This document shows, one piece after another, positions 45,655 through 54,553 of a DNA stretch of 64,000 nt. Source of the stretch: Gammaproteobacteria bacterium (lineage in GTDB: Bacteria; Pseudomonadota; Gammaproteobacteria; Pseudomonadales; Pseudohongiellaceae); NCBI GenBank assembly GCA_030654835.1, contig JAURWS010000052.1:62001-126000 (forward strand). Direction: 5' to 3'. Position 1 is the stretch's first letter, and the number at the start of each line of letters is the position of its first letter. The position numbers were made by a program, and so were the translations under genes. The notes below the pieces were generated by a model. It was not told where the DNA came from. It saw only the letters and a program-made list of their open reading frames with translations, and did no database searches.

Positions 45655-47181
45655 TTAGCTGTCAGCTGGCTGACTGGTCAAGTGTTGGCCTGATTGCTCC
45701 ACCAAGGTGAGGACTCGTGCCGCGCATTCGGGCTTGTCCTGCCAGTTGGCAATAAAGCGTTGCAGATCCCTGCCGAAAGCATTCCGGAAACGTTCCTTGT
45801 CCGGCTCCTTGCGCATGGCGTCCAGGTCCAGAACGATCAGCGCAGCAGCCGTGCTGATGAAATTGGTCGCCTTCATGTCGCCGTGCACGATGTGGTAATC
45901 GCACATGACCTGAAACAGTTGGCCGAACTGTGTCAGCACCCGCTCCCAGGCGGCCGAATTTATAGGCTCTTTCGCCAGATAACGCAAGACATCCTCACCG
46001 GCCACAAACTCACTCAGAAAGTAAGCCTCCCGACGCAAGGCGCCACATCGCCTCTCCATCATCAACAGCGGCTGGGGCGTGGCGACGCCCAGCATCTCCA
46101 GCATGTGTGCATTGCGCCAGCTGACCCAGGCACGACTCGGGCGCAGTGCACGACGCAGGCCGTGCCAGAAGCTCTTGATGTTGTAGCGCTTGAGCACGTA
46201 GTCACGGCCGGCGATCTGTACCAGGGCGACGGTGGAGGAGTTGCCATTCTTGAGCAGACGTCCACGGGCAATGAAGTCATCCGGCGCCTGCAGGAATTCC
46301 TGCAGCTGCGGCGACTCCAATGCGCGGCGATACACCACAAAGCGATCGCGCTTCTGGACACACGCGTGCGCACTGGTCTCGCGATAGAGTTTGTCCAGCA
46401 CCACGCGCAGCCGCGCCAACCGGTTTTGCTGCAGCAACGCGCTGAACATGCACGGATCAACACTCATCTCCAACTGCGGACGCAGGCTGCAATAGAGTGC
46501 ATAGAGCGCGGGCACCTGCGCATCATTTTGAACAGGAAACTGTGCGAACAGCAGCGCCAGATTCTGCAAAGAACGCACACTGTCGACGCCATGGGATTCG
46601 CCGGGGTGCACCGACACGGCGGCGGCATCGAGCAGATATACGACTTCGTTCTGCGACTGCGTGCTCGGCAACTGCTCGTTTGACAACAAAAAGTTGTCGA
46701 GATGGATATCTTTCTGCACCAGTCCGCGACCATGACAATCGGCGATCAGCGTCACCACTTTGCGCAACAGGATTTCGCGCTCGGCCGCCGTTACGCGCCC
46801 CCAGCGCTGCCCGACTGTCTCACTGCTCTCAATGTACTGCAGCAACAGCACCCCGGTGCCGCCGTCCACGCTCGTCCCCGACGCCAGCACGGCGGGTGTC
46901 GCAATTCCTGCAGTGACAATCGCCTGCACACCGTCGATCTCGCGCTGCAAATGCTGGGGCCAGCGCACTCGGGCGAAGAACAACTTGGCAAGCACGTGCT
47001 GCCCACGCCAACGTGCGAGTGCCACGACTCTTTTTTCAGGCAGGATGCGCAACACCTTGAGCAGTTCGAGTGATTGTGCCTCGCCGTTCTCATCCTGCCA
47101 CTGCAGAACGGTCGGGGCTGCGTCCGTGGGCATTAGCGCGCGGCCGCTGGAGATCAAGGTTCTGGTGTCGAGTGTCTGCAT
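45655..47181 (-). CDS. LPS kinase-like protein with two kinase domains (InaA/Kdo-kinase type)
   Basis: 508 residues holding two successive kinase-like domains. The first has a catalytic loop LVQKDIHLDNFLLSN near residue 155 with metal-binding LLDAAAV. The second has HIVHGDMKATNFI near residue 440 with LIVLDLDAM. The order and position match the InaA-family gene between waaP and the carbamoyltransferase of Pseudomonas. It likely phosphorylates inner-core heptose or acts as a structural partner. The first domain has Gln-Lys-Asp in place of His-x-Asp, so one domain may be weaker. Six nt from waaP, 10 nt to the carbamoyltransferase gene. Confidence 0.8.
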   Translation of the reverse strand: MQTLDTRTLISSGRALMPTDAAPTVLQWQDENGEAQSLELLKVLRILPEKRVVALARWRGQHVLAKLFFARVRWPQHLQREIDGVQAIVTAGIATPAVLASGTSVDGGTGVLLLQYIESSETVGQRWGRVTAAEREILLRKVVTLIADCHGRGLVQKDIHLDNFLLSNEQLPSTQSQNEVVYLLDAAAVSVHPGESHGVDSVRSLQNLALLFAQFPVQNDAQVPALYALYCSLRPQLEMSVDPCMFSALLQQNRLARLRVVLDKLYRETSAHACVQKRDRFVVYRRALESPQLQEFLQAPDDFIARGRLLKNGNSSTVALVQIAGRDYVLKRYNIKSFWHGLRRALRPSRAWVSWRNAHMLEMLGVATPQPLLMMERRCGALRREAYFLSEFVAGEDVLRYLAKEPINSAAWERVLTQFGQLFQVMCDYHIVHGDMKATNFISTAAALIVLDLDAMRKEPDKERFRNAFGRDLQRFIANWQDKPECAARVLTLVEQSGQHLTSQPADS

Positions 47182-47187
47182 CGTAAA

Positions 47188-48012
47188 TTACGCTGTCGTT
47201 TCAGCCTGACGAGTCCCGTTTATTTTCGCATCCAGCTGCAAGGCCTTGCGCTGCACCTCGGCCCAGAATGCACCGTCTTCGTTGAGTGCCTGCCGCAATG
47301 TCTTGGCGCTGTAAATCTTCACAAAGCGCAGGAAATCGTGGCGGTTCAGCCCGATGTGCAGCGCCGAAAAATACAGACCCGCGACGTCTTTGATGATCCA
47401 GCGCTGTGGAAGCTGATCACTGATGAGCGCGCGGTGCAAATCGATCAGGGACAAACGCGGTTCGCGGATTTCTCCCGCGCCGAAGCGCTCGCTCTCATGC
47501 AGCAGGAAGTGACAGATGTAGTAGTCGCGATGACAAACGCCGTTGCCGTGCACCGTGCTGCTGATGCGCGCCAGTGCACTGAGCAGACGCAGTTTGATAG
47601 CGAACGGCGGACGCTGCTTTGCCCACGGCGCGCAATAGTCTTCGAGACTGACCGTGTGCTCCAGCGCCTCGGTGATGATGAACGAGTGCCGACGCGCCGG
47701 GTTCCAGCCGCGACTACCCCAGGCCACTGCCGTCATGGTTGCCACGCCGAGCTGTTGCAGCTTTGCCACCGCGCGCCACTCGTTCTGCGCACCCAGAATC
47801 GGCAGCCGCAGCGTCAGCAGATTCTTGATGATCTCGCCCCAGCCGACGCCATGATGAATCTTCGCAAAATATTTTTTGCCATCCTGTTCGAACTGCAGCG
47901 TGCGGCGCCCCTTTACGTCGCGATAGACAACGCCCTGCAGCGCATCGACTTTCTGGAACGGATCGCTGTCTTTCCAGGCCGCTGTAAAATCTTCACGCAG
48001 ATGCAGAATCAT
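47188..48012 (-). CDS. waaP: LPS core heptose(I) kinase WaaP (RfaP)
   Basis: 274 residues from ATG 48012, which overlaps the waaG stop (ATGA). A longer frame back to 48213 lies inside waaG and is rejected. Eukaryotic-like kinase: KKYFAKIHHGVGWGEIIKNLLTLRLPILGAQNEWRA (Lys of the ATP site), FIITEALEHTVSLEDYC, catalytic HGNGVCHRDYYICHFLL and metal-binding LSLIDLHRA. It phosphorylates the first heptose of the LPS inner core; in Pseudomonas aeruginosa waaP is essential. Confidence 0.92.
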   Translation of the reverse strand: MILHLREDFTAAWKDSDPFQKVDALQGVVYRDVKGRRTLQFEQDGKKYFAKIHHGVGWGEIIKNLLTLRLPILGAQNEWRAVAKLQQLGVATMTAVAWGSRGWNPARRHSFIITEALEHTVSLEDYCAPWAKQRPPFAIKLRLLSALARISSTVHGNGVCHRDYYICHFLLHESERFGAGEIREPRLSLIDLHRALISDQLPQRWIIKDVAGLYFSALHIGLNRHDFLRFVKIYSAKTLRQALNEDGAFWAEVQRKALQLDAKINGTRQAETTA

Positions 48013-49172
48013 GCTGACCTCCCAGCGGCCTTTGCAGCACGACGCGAGGCAAGCACCGACTCGATAATAGCGACGGCAGTCTCCGGCATGCTGTACAGGT
48101 CTTCGTGCCGACCATAGTGAATGCCATTGCGGCGCCAGCTGTCTCTTTCTTCTGACGTCAGCATATGCAGAAGGCGCGCGTTCAAATCTTCTTGTCGGAA
48201 AGGCGACGCACACACCTCACCGGAACCGGCACGGATGATGTGAAATGCATAGCCGCAGGTGTCGGTGGTCAGCACCGGCAGGCCCGCGATGGTAGCCTCC
48301 AGCAGCACATAGCCCGCGCTTTCGCTGTAGGCCGGATGCAGGAGCAGATCACTGCCGAACAGAAAGCGCGGCACGTCGTCGCGGCCACCGAGAAACGTGC
48401 AGTGAGACGCGATGCCGAGTTGCGCCGCGAGACGCTCGAAGCGCACGGCTTTGTCCTGGCCGACGATCAGATAACGCACGCGCTCGCGCACCGCAGCGGG
48501 CAATGCGGCGATGGCGCGCAGAGAGCGATCCACCCCCTTGACCACGAAGCCCGAACCGATCTGCAGCACCACGAGATCATTCTCACCCAACCCAAACTCT
48601 TTACGAAGCTCTTCGCGAGCACTCTCTCTGAATCCAGCGTCAGCAGGTGCCTGCCGATCCCGGGCGATGCCCGGCGGGATGTCATGCAGGCGCGGCTCGC
48701 AGCCGGGATAGTGGCGCGCAAACTGTTCGCGCTGCAACGGCGAGAGCAGCAAGGCGTGGGTGTGCGAACTGGCGCCGAACACCGCCCCCTCATAGTCACG
48801 GAAGTGACGGTAGCGCGGCGTGAGGCGGTAGTAGAAACCTCGGTCCTGCAGCGCGCGCTCGGCGAAGCAGGGGTCCGCCGCGTAATAGACGTCGAGCCCC
48901 GGCATCTTGATGAAGCCAATCACGCCGTCGGGGGCTTGCTGTTCGAACAGCGTCGCCACTGCTGCGGTGAAGCGCTGATAGAGTCGGTGGCGGGTCCAGG
49001 CGCTGACCGGCACGATGACGATGTTGACGCCATCGGGCCGTTCGCCCTGCCATTTCATGGTGTAAACGCTGATCTGGTGTCCTCGCTGCTGACATTCCCT
49101 GAGCACCCGCATGAAATCACGCTGCTGGCCGCCGTAGGGAAAGTAGGAGTAGATGAGGAAGGCCAGCGTCAT
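48009..49172 (-). CDS. waaG: LPS core glucosyltransferase-type enzyme WaaG
   Basis: 387 residues, GT4 family (GT-B fold). LAFLIYSYFPYGGQQRDFMRV at the N-terminus, VIGFIKMPGLDVYYAADPCFAER, the LGENDLVVLQIGSGFVVKGVDRSLRA nucleotide-sugar domain opening and HPAYSESAGYVLLEATIAGLPVLTTDTCGYAFHI carrying the EX7E donor-binding motif. It adds the first hexose (glucose in enterics, GalN in Pseudomonas after WaaG-type action) to the inner core. Its ATG overlaps the waaC stop by 4 nt and its stop overlaps waaP by 4 nt. Confidence 0.93.
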   Translation of the reverse strand: MTLAFLIYSYFPYGGQQRDFMRVLRECQQRGHQISVYTMKWQGERPDGVNIVIVPVSAWTRHRLYQRFTAAVATLFEQQAPDGVIGFIKMPGLDVYYAADPCFAERALQDRGFYYRLTPRYRHFRDYEGAVFGASSHTHALLLSPLQREQFARHYPGCEPRLHDIPPGIARDRQAPADAGFRESAREELRKEFGLGENDLVVLQIGSGFVVKGVDRSLRAIAALPAAVRERVRYLIVGQDKAVRFERLAAQLGIASHCTFLGGRDDVPRFLFGSDLLLHPAYSESAGYVLLEATIAGLPVLTTDTCGYAFHIIRAGSGEVCASPFRQEDLNARLLHMLTSEERDSWRRNGIHYGRHEDLYSMPETAVAIIESVLASRRAAKAAGRSA

Positions 49173-50287
49173 GGCTGCATCACGCTCCCTATCCCGCCGC
49201 CGACCTCGGTCGCCAACTCGCGCCGCGCCATGACCTCTTCAAGCGCGGCCAGCACCTGCATCGGTGGCTGTGTGCTGAAGCAGGCGGGCGCCACCGTGAG
49301 GCGCTCACCATTCAGGTCCGAGGTCACAACTGCCCCTTCGTAACGGCAGATCCTGCTCAGACAGGGGGCGCACGCGAAGGTGGAGGGCAGATGTGCCTGA
49401 TGTCTGCCATAGGTGCCCGCCAGTCCCGGATTGGTCGGGCCATAGAGCGACAGTGTCGGCGTGGCGAGCGCGGCAGCCAGATGTCCGAGCCCGGTGTCGA
49501 CCGCGACGACGCCTGCAGCCGTGGCGATATGCCGCGCCATGCCCGCCAGTGTCTGACGCTCCAGCACCTCGACGCCCGGGAGCCTGTCGGCAATTGCGTG
49601 AGCGCGTTGACGTTCCACCTCGGTGCCCCACGGCAGCTGCACGGTGTAACCGCGCGCGGTCGCCAGCCGAGCCAGCTCGCGCCAGTGCGCCTGCGGCCAA
49701 TGTTTGGTGGGCCAGGTGGTGCCGTGCAGGAAGAGCAGCCGCCCGCTCTCGCGAGTCGCATCGGTCAGACCGATCCGCCGCAGATCCAGTCCGTAGTCGA
49801 TGCTGTTCATGTCGCCGGGCTCATAGGTGTAGTTCAATGCCCGGGAGAACAGCTCGCGCACGCGCTCCACGGCATGCTCGTCACGCGGCACGGAAAACAT
49901 CTTGTTGTAGAAGAGCGTGGCCAGCGGTTCCTTGATGGTGCTGTTGCTCAGCCCGACCGTCAGCCCTTTGGAAAGACGGCTGATGATGCCGCTCTTGATG
50001 AGGCCTTGAGCGTCGATCACCAGGTCATAGTGGGTCTGCTTGAGGTCTTCGCGGAAGGCGGCGAACTCGCCATTGCGGAATGTCTTGATGACACTCTTGC
50101 GCCAGCGCCGCAGCGCCACGGGAATCACGCGATCCACGGCCGGATGCCATGACGGCACCTCGGCAAAATTTTCCTCCACCACCCAGTCGAACTGCAGGCG
50201 CCGGTTGGCGCTTTTAGCGTCTGTCACCGCTGGCAACGTGTGGATGATGTCCCCCAGGGAAGAGACTTTCACTATCAGGACTCGCAA
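49169..50287 (-). CDS. waaC: LPS heptosyltransferase I WaaC
   Basis: 372 residues from TTG 50287, with GGAGAG about 9 nt upstream; the frame continues open to 50461 inside waaF without family likeness, so the short form is chosen. GT9 family. RVLIVKVSSLGDIIHTLPAVTDA at the N-terminus, WVVEENFAEVPSWHPAVDRVIPVALRRWRK, YDLVIDAQGLIKSGII, FLHGTTWPTKHWP and VAVDTGLGHLAAALATPTLSLYGPTNPGLAG identify it. Transfers the first L,D-heptose from ADP-heptose to Kdo. Confidence 0.94.
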   Translation of the reverse strand: MRVLIVKVSSLGDIIHTLPAVTDAKSANRRLQFDWVVEENFAEVPSWHPAVDRVIPVALRRWRKSVIKTFRNGEFAAFREDLKQTHYDLVIDAQGLIKSGIISRLSKGLTVGLSNSTIKEPLATLFYNKMFSVPRDEHAVERVRELFSRALNYTYEPGDMNSIDYGLDLRRIGLTDATRESGRLLFLHGTTWPTKHWPQAHWRELARLATARGYTVQLPWGTEVERQRAHAIADRLPGVEVLERQTLAGMARHIATAAGVVAVDTGLGHLAAALATPTLSLYGPTNPGLAGTYGRHQAHLPSTFACAPCLSRICRYEGAVVTSDLNGERLTVAPACFSTQPPMQVLAALEEVMARRELATEVGGGIGSVMQP

Positions 50288-50304
50288 AGTGTGTAGCTCT
50301 CCTC

Positions 50305-51525
50305 TCAGGCGCCTGTGGCGCCGGTGGTTGCTGTTGCGTCGGTTGCGTCTGTGGATGTTCCGGCCTGCGCCAGCACCTGCTGCAGGGCGGCAAGCGCGAG
50401 TTGTGGCGACAGGTCCACCAGACAGCGCTTGTGCTTGAGCGGACAGGTGCGCTCGAAGCACGGGCGACAGTCGATGTCGATGGCGAGCAATTGTACGTTA
50501 TCTGCCAGTGGAGGAGTGAAGTCTGCGGAAGTGGAGCCATACAGCGCCACGATCGGACGCGCGAGGGCCGCCGCCACGTGCATGAGCCCGGAGTCGTTGC
50601 TGACGACGGCTGTGGCCAACGACATCAGATCGATGGCCTGCGCAAGCGAAGTCCTGCCGGTCAGATCGTGACAGTGCTCCTGCCCCACCGCTGTCAGCAG
50701 GCCACGGATGGTGGTGGCAATGTCGGAGTCCTTCGCCGAACCCAGAATCCACACCTGCCAACCGGCGTCGATCTGATGCTGGCTGACGGCGGCATAGTGC
50801 TCGGCCGGCCACTGCTTGGCGTCACCAAACTCGGCCCCGGGACAGATGACCAGCACCGGCCGGTCTGTCTGCAACTGCTCATCCCTGTGGGAGCGGGCCT
50901 GCCCGCGATTGAATCCCGCGTACTCTCTAATCGCGGGCAGGTCCTTTATGCCCTCTGGGTACGCTCCCACAGAAACAGGCAGCTGCAGGGCGACTACGGC
51001 AGCGGCAACCGAGGCGGGGTCCGTCACGAGGCGGGGGCGTGGCAGCGGTTGCGGCAGCGCCGCGCCATCCGGCAAACCTCTCGGTAACCCCAGCGCCACG
51101 AACCGCTGCACCATCAGCGGCAGCGCCTGTTCATCGAGAATACGCAGATCATTGAGCAGCATGCCGCGCGCCTCGCCACGCCAGCCGGTGCGGACACGGG
51201 CCCGCACAAACAGCGCAGGCAGCGCGGACTTGAAGGAATTGGGCAGCACGATGACCTGATCGTAGCGCTCCTTGCGCAGGCGGTGACCGACGCGGTAACG
51301 GCCAGCCAGATTCAGCTCCCCATGCCTGAACGGCATCTCGACGGCACGGCGCACCTGCGGCATGCGCGCCAGCAGCGGCTTGCTCCAGGCCGGGGCCAGC
51401 ACATCGATGACGGGCAGCGGATGTCCGTTCTTGAGCGCCTGCTCCTGCAGGGTGATGAACAGCGCCTGCGCCATCACCATGTCGCCCACCCACGAGGGGC
51501 CGACTATCAATATTTTTTTCGTCAT
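50305..51525 (-). CDS. waaF: LPS heptosyltransferase II WaaF with an internal REP-encoded insertion
   Basis: 406 residues from ATG 51525, which overlaps the glnE stop (ATGA). GT9 motifs: KKILIVGPSWVGDMVMAQALF, IVLPNSFKSALPALFVRARVRTGWRGEARG, VLVICPGAEFGDAKQWPAEHYA, VVSNDSGLMHVAAALARPIVALYGSTS and the Cys-rich CRPCFERTCPLKHKRCL. Adds the second heptose. Residues of about 185-214 (GAYPEGIKDLPAIREYAGF and the next ten) are encoded by a REP pair and interrupt the family sequence between the two GT-B domains; the frame is kept. A Thr/Ala/Asp tail (TSTDATDATATTGATGA) extends the C-terminus. Confidence 0.92.
   Translation of the reverse strand: MTKKILIVGPSWVGDMVMAQALFITLQEQALKNGHPLPVIDVLAPAWSKPLLARMPQVRRAVEMPFRHGELNLAGRYRVGHRLRKERYDQVIVLPNSFKSALPALFVRARVRTGWRGEARGMLLNDLRILDEQALPLMVQRFVALGLPRGLPDGAALPQPLPRPRLVTDPASVAAAVVALQLPVSVGAYPEGIKDLPAIREYAGFNRGQARSHRDEQLQTDRPVLVICPGAEFGDAKQWPAEHYAAVSQHQIDAGWQVWILGSAKDSDIATTIRGLLTAVGQEHCHDLTGRTSLAQAIDLMSLATAVVSNDSGLMHVAAALARPIVALYGSTSADFTPPLADNVQLLAIDIDCRPCFERTCPLKHKRCLVDLSPQLALAALQQVLAQAGTSTDATDATATTGATGA
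50884..50972. repeat. REP pair inside the waaF coding sequence
   Basis: A complete unit starting CCTGTGGGAGCGGGCC (50884-50910) faces a second, damaged unit. That unit reads AATCGCGGGCAGG (about 50929-50941), then about 20 bp of unrelated sequence, then CGCTCCCACAG (50962-50972). The pair has the layout of the intergenic REPIN at 7930-8015 but lies in frame within waaF. Confidence 0.82.
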
Positions 51526-54524
51526 GCGGAGTTCTTGCTGTCGGAGTTTTGAATGAAAGGCTGGAAAACCGCGTCCCAGATCTGGCCGACCTGCGCCTGA
51601 CACTGACTCAGCTCGGCCGGATACTCCGCCACGTCCTGATGGGCGAGCGCGAAGTGATGCAGCGCGGAGCGCAGAGCGAGATAGGCGTCGGTCAGCACCC
51701 GGAACTGTTCGCCGGTCAGCAACTCAGCGTCGCGGGCGGCCTCCAGTATACGAACGTTGTCCGGGTAAGTTAACAAAGTGCTGTGGGCGGCCCCGTAAGC
51801 CAGCGCCAGAAACTGCACGATGAATTCGATGTCGACGATGCCGCCGTGCCCCTGCTTGATGATGAAGGAGACCTTCTCGCGTTCGTGGTGCGGCTTCTTC
51901 GCGAACTCGTCGCGCATGCGTTGCCGCATCGCCACCACCTCGCCAGCCAGCATCGGCAGATCACGGCGACGACTCAGCGTCGCAATGCGCAGCTTCTCGA
52001 AACGGGCCTGCAGAATCTTGTTGCCAGCCACGGCGCGGGCGCGCACCAGAGCCTGATGCTCCCAGGTCCACGCCTCGTCCTTCTCGTAACTCGCGAATGC
52101 CTCCATGGAGCTGACCAGCAGGCCGGATTCACCGGAGGGGCGCAGCCGCATGTCCACCTCGTAAAGCTTGCCGGAAACGGTATAGGTGCCCAGCATCATG
52201 ATGACGCGCTGCGCAAGCCGCGTGTAGAACTCGCGGCTGTTGATGCTGCGCTGCCCCTCGACGACCACGGTGTCCTGCTCCAGCGCACCGTCGTGCAGGA
52301 ACACCAGATCGAGGTCAGAGATGTAGCTGAGTTCGAGGCCGCCGAGCTTGCCGTAACCGACCACCATGAAGTCCATGTCGCCATGCGCGCCCTCGATGTT
52401 GACCGGGAAGCCGTGCTTGCGGATCAGGAAGGTCCAGCACAGTGCCAGCACCTGTTCGAGGACCGCCTCGGCCGTGAAAGTCAGATAGTCGCTCACCTTC
52501 ATCACGGTCAGGCGACCAGTGATCTGCGCCGCCGCCACCTGCAGCGTGTGCGAGAGCTTGAAGTAGCGCAGCGTCTCCATCTGCTCCTCGAAATTCTCGG
52601 GGTCGATGCGCAGGATCAGCTGCGCCAGCTCTTCCTGCAGCACGGCCTTGACCGGCGGCTGATCGATGCCGTCGAGCAGCTCGTCCAGCAGCACCGGATG
52701 CTTGCTCAGGAACTCCGCCACGAACGGACTCTCTTTGCACAGCAGCACCACCTGATGCAGGGCGTGCGGATTTTCGAGCAGCAGCACCAGATAGGCGGTG
52801 CGGCGGCTGACGGCGCTGATCAGCGTCATCACCCGCGTCAACGCGAGGCTCGGCATGTCGACCTGCGCCACGGCGTTGAGCAGCACCGGCATGAACTTGT
52901 CGAAGCGCAGACGGCTCTCGCCCTGCAGCGTCAGGAAGGTCTTGTCCTTGCGGAAGTCATCGAGCAGTTTGATGGTTTGGGTAACATCCTCGAAATGGCG
53001 CGCTGCCAGAAACTCCTGCGCGGCAGTGACGCTCATCTCCTGCCGCCACAACGTTCCCCAGTCGCTGTCTTCGAGCGAGGGCGTTGACGACTGCTCCTCT
53101 TCCTCGGCCCGCACCACCGCAGCGAAATGCCGACTGACTACGGCGCGATGTCGGTCCAGCTCGGTCATCAGTTCCGACCATTGGGAGAAGCCCATCGCCA
53201 ATGCCACGCGCTGACGATCGATATCCGCCGTCACCAGAATCTGCGTCTGCTTGTTGGCCAGCCCCTGCAGCTTGTGTTCGAGGCTGCGCAGATACTCATA
53301 CGCATCGCGCAACTCCTCTATGGTCTCGGCGGGCAGATATTTGCTCTCTTTCAGTACGATCATCGCCTTGTAGAGCGAGGGCTCCTGCAGACGCACATCG
53401 CGCCCGCCATGCACCAGCTGCAACGCCTGCACGATGAACTCGACTTCGCGAATGCCACCTGGCCCGAGCTTGATGTCCTGCCCCAGTCCCTTGCGGCGCA
53501 CCTGCTTGTTGATCTGCATCTTCATGCTGCGCAGCGCTTCGAAGGCCGAGAAATCCAGATAGCGGCGATACACGAACGGACGCAGACGCTTGAGCAATTC
53601 CTTGCCCGCCACCTGATCGCCCGCGACGATGCGCGCCTTGATGAGCGCGTAACGCTCCCAGTCGCGACCCTGACTCTGATAATAATTTTCCATGGCGTCG
53701 AAGCTGCACACCAGCGCGCCTTCGCTGCCATAGGGACGCAGCCGCATGTCGACGCGGAACACGAAGCCGTCGCTGGTCACCGTGTCGAGCACGTCGATGA
53801 AGCGCTGCCCGAGCCGCGTGAAGAACTGTTGATTGACGAGTGTATTGCCGTCGCTGCCGAGCGTCTCACCGGCCTCGGGATAGGCAAAAATCAGATCGAT
53901 GTCTGAGGACAAATTCAGCTCGTGCGCACCGAGCTTGCCCATGCCGATGACGACGAGCCGCTGCGGAATCTGTTTGGAGGCGCCGCCCCTGGAGGCACTG
54001 ACAGGTTCGCCCCATTTGGCGGCGCACCACTGATGCAGAATGTTCAGGCTGAGGTCGAGCGCGGCATCGGCCAGTGCTGAAATATCCGCGCAAATTTCGG
54101 CGACCGCGGCTTTGGCACAGACATCGCGCCAGATGATGCGCAGCATCTGCCGCTGGTGATTGCGACGCAGCAGATGCTTGAGCTGTGCGTCCTGCTCCGC
54201 CTCGGGAACGCTGGCGAGACATTCGAGACGCGCCGCCAGCTCCTCGGCAAAGTCGTTCTTGTGCGAGCGCTCCAGTTCGCCACCAAGCTTGAGGGCGACG
54301 ACCATCTGCGGCTGCTGAATACAGAGATTGGCAGCGTAGTCGCTGGCACTCCAGACGCGGCACAGCTCGCTGGCGAAGACGGGATCGGCGGCTACCAAGG
54401 CACTGAGCTTCTGTTCTTTTATGCCCTCCTTCCCGGTGACCCCCTGCTCTGCATCGAGCAGGCGCTCCCAATAGCGCTCCACAATCGCTTGCACGGCGGC
54501 TGGCAGATTACTCGTCTCTAACAT
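51522..54524 (-). CDS. glnE: Bifunctional glutamine synthetase adenylyltransferase/deadenylase GlnE
   Basis: 1000 residues from ATG 54524. Two GlnE repeats, each a nucleotidyltransferase plus helical domain. The first has VVIGMGKLGAHELNLSSDIDLIFAYPEAGET (Asp-x-Asp); the second has FMVVGYGKLGGLELSYISDLDLVFLHDG. GPGGIREVEFIVQALQLVHGG and GHGGIVDIEFIVQFLALAYG are the matching downstream blocks. It modifies glutamine synthetase in response to PII and glutamine. First gene of the LPS-core operon here; in Pseudomonas glnE also precedes waaF, with ilvE between. Confidence 0.96.
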   Translation of the reverse strand: MLETSNLPAAVQAIVERYWERLLDAEQGVTGKEGIKEQKLSALVAADPVFASELCRVWSASDYAANLCIQQPQMVVALKLGGELERSHKNDFAEELAARLECLASVPEAEQDAQLKHLLRRNHQRQMLRIIWRDVCAKAAVAEICADISALADAALDLSLNILHQWCAAKWGEPVSASRGGASKQIPQRLVVIGMGKLGAHELNLSSDIDLIFAYPEAGETLGSDGNTLVNQQFFTRLGQRFIDVLDTVTSDGFVFRVDMRLRPYGSEGALVCSFDAMENYYQSQGRDWERYALIKARIVAGDQVAGKELLKRLRPFVYRRYLDFSAFEALRSMKMQINKQVRRKGLGQDIKLGPGGIREVEFIVQALQLVHGGRDVRLQEPSLYKAMIVLKESKYLPAETIEELRDAYEYLRSLEHKLQGLANKQTQILVTADIDRQRVALAMGFSQWSELMTELDRHRAVVSRHFAAVVRAEEEEQSSTPSLEDSDWGTLWRQEMSVTAAQEFLAARHFEDVTQTIKLLDDFRKDKTFLTLQGESRLRFDKFMPVLLNAVAQVDMPSLALTRVMTLISAVSRRTAYLVLLLENPHALHQVVLLCKESPFVAEFLSKHPVLLDELLDGIDQPPVKAVLQEELAQLILRIDPENFEEQMETLRYFKLSHTLQVAAAQITGRLTVMKVSDYLTFTAEAVLEQVLALCWTFLIRKHGFPVNIEGAHGDMDFMVVGYGKLGGLELSYISDLDLVFLHDGALEQDTVVVEGQRSINSREFYTRLAQRVIMMLGTYTVSGKLYEVDMRLRPSGESGLLVSSMEAFASYEKDEAWTWEHQALVRARAVAGNKILQARFEKLRIATLSRRRDLPMLAGEVVAMRQRMRDEFAKKPHHEREKVSFIIKQGHGGIVDIEFIVQFLALAYGAAHSTLLTYPDNVRILEAARDAELLTGEQFRVLTDAYLALRSALHHFALAHQDVAEYPAELSQCQAQVGQIWDAVFQPFIQNSDSKNSA

Positions 54525-54553
54525 CGTGTTCCTGACTCTCACTCGCAGAAAAT

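Noticed and set aside
48013..48213. Longer start for waaP
   Set aside because: It lies inside waaG in another frame; the ATG at 48012 overlaps the waaG stop and matches WaaP.
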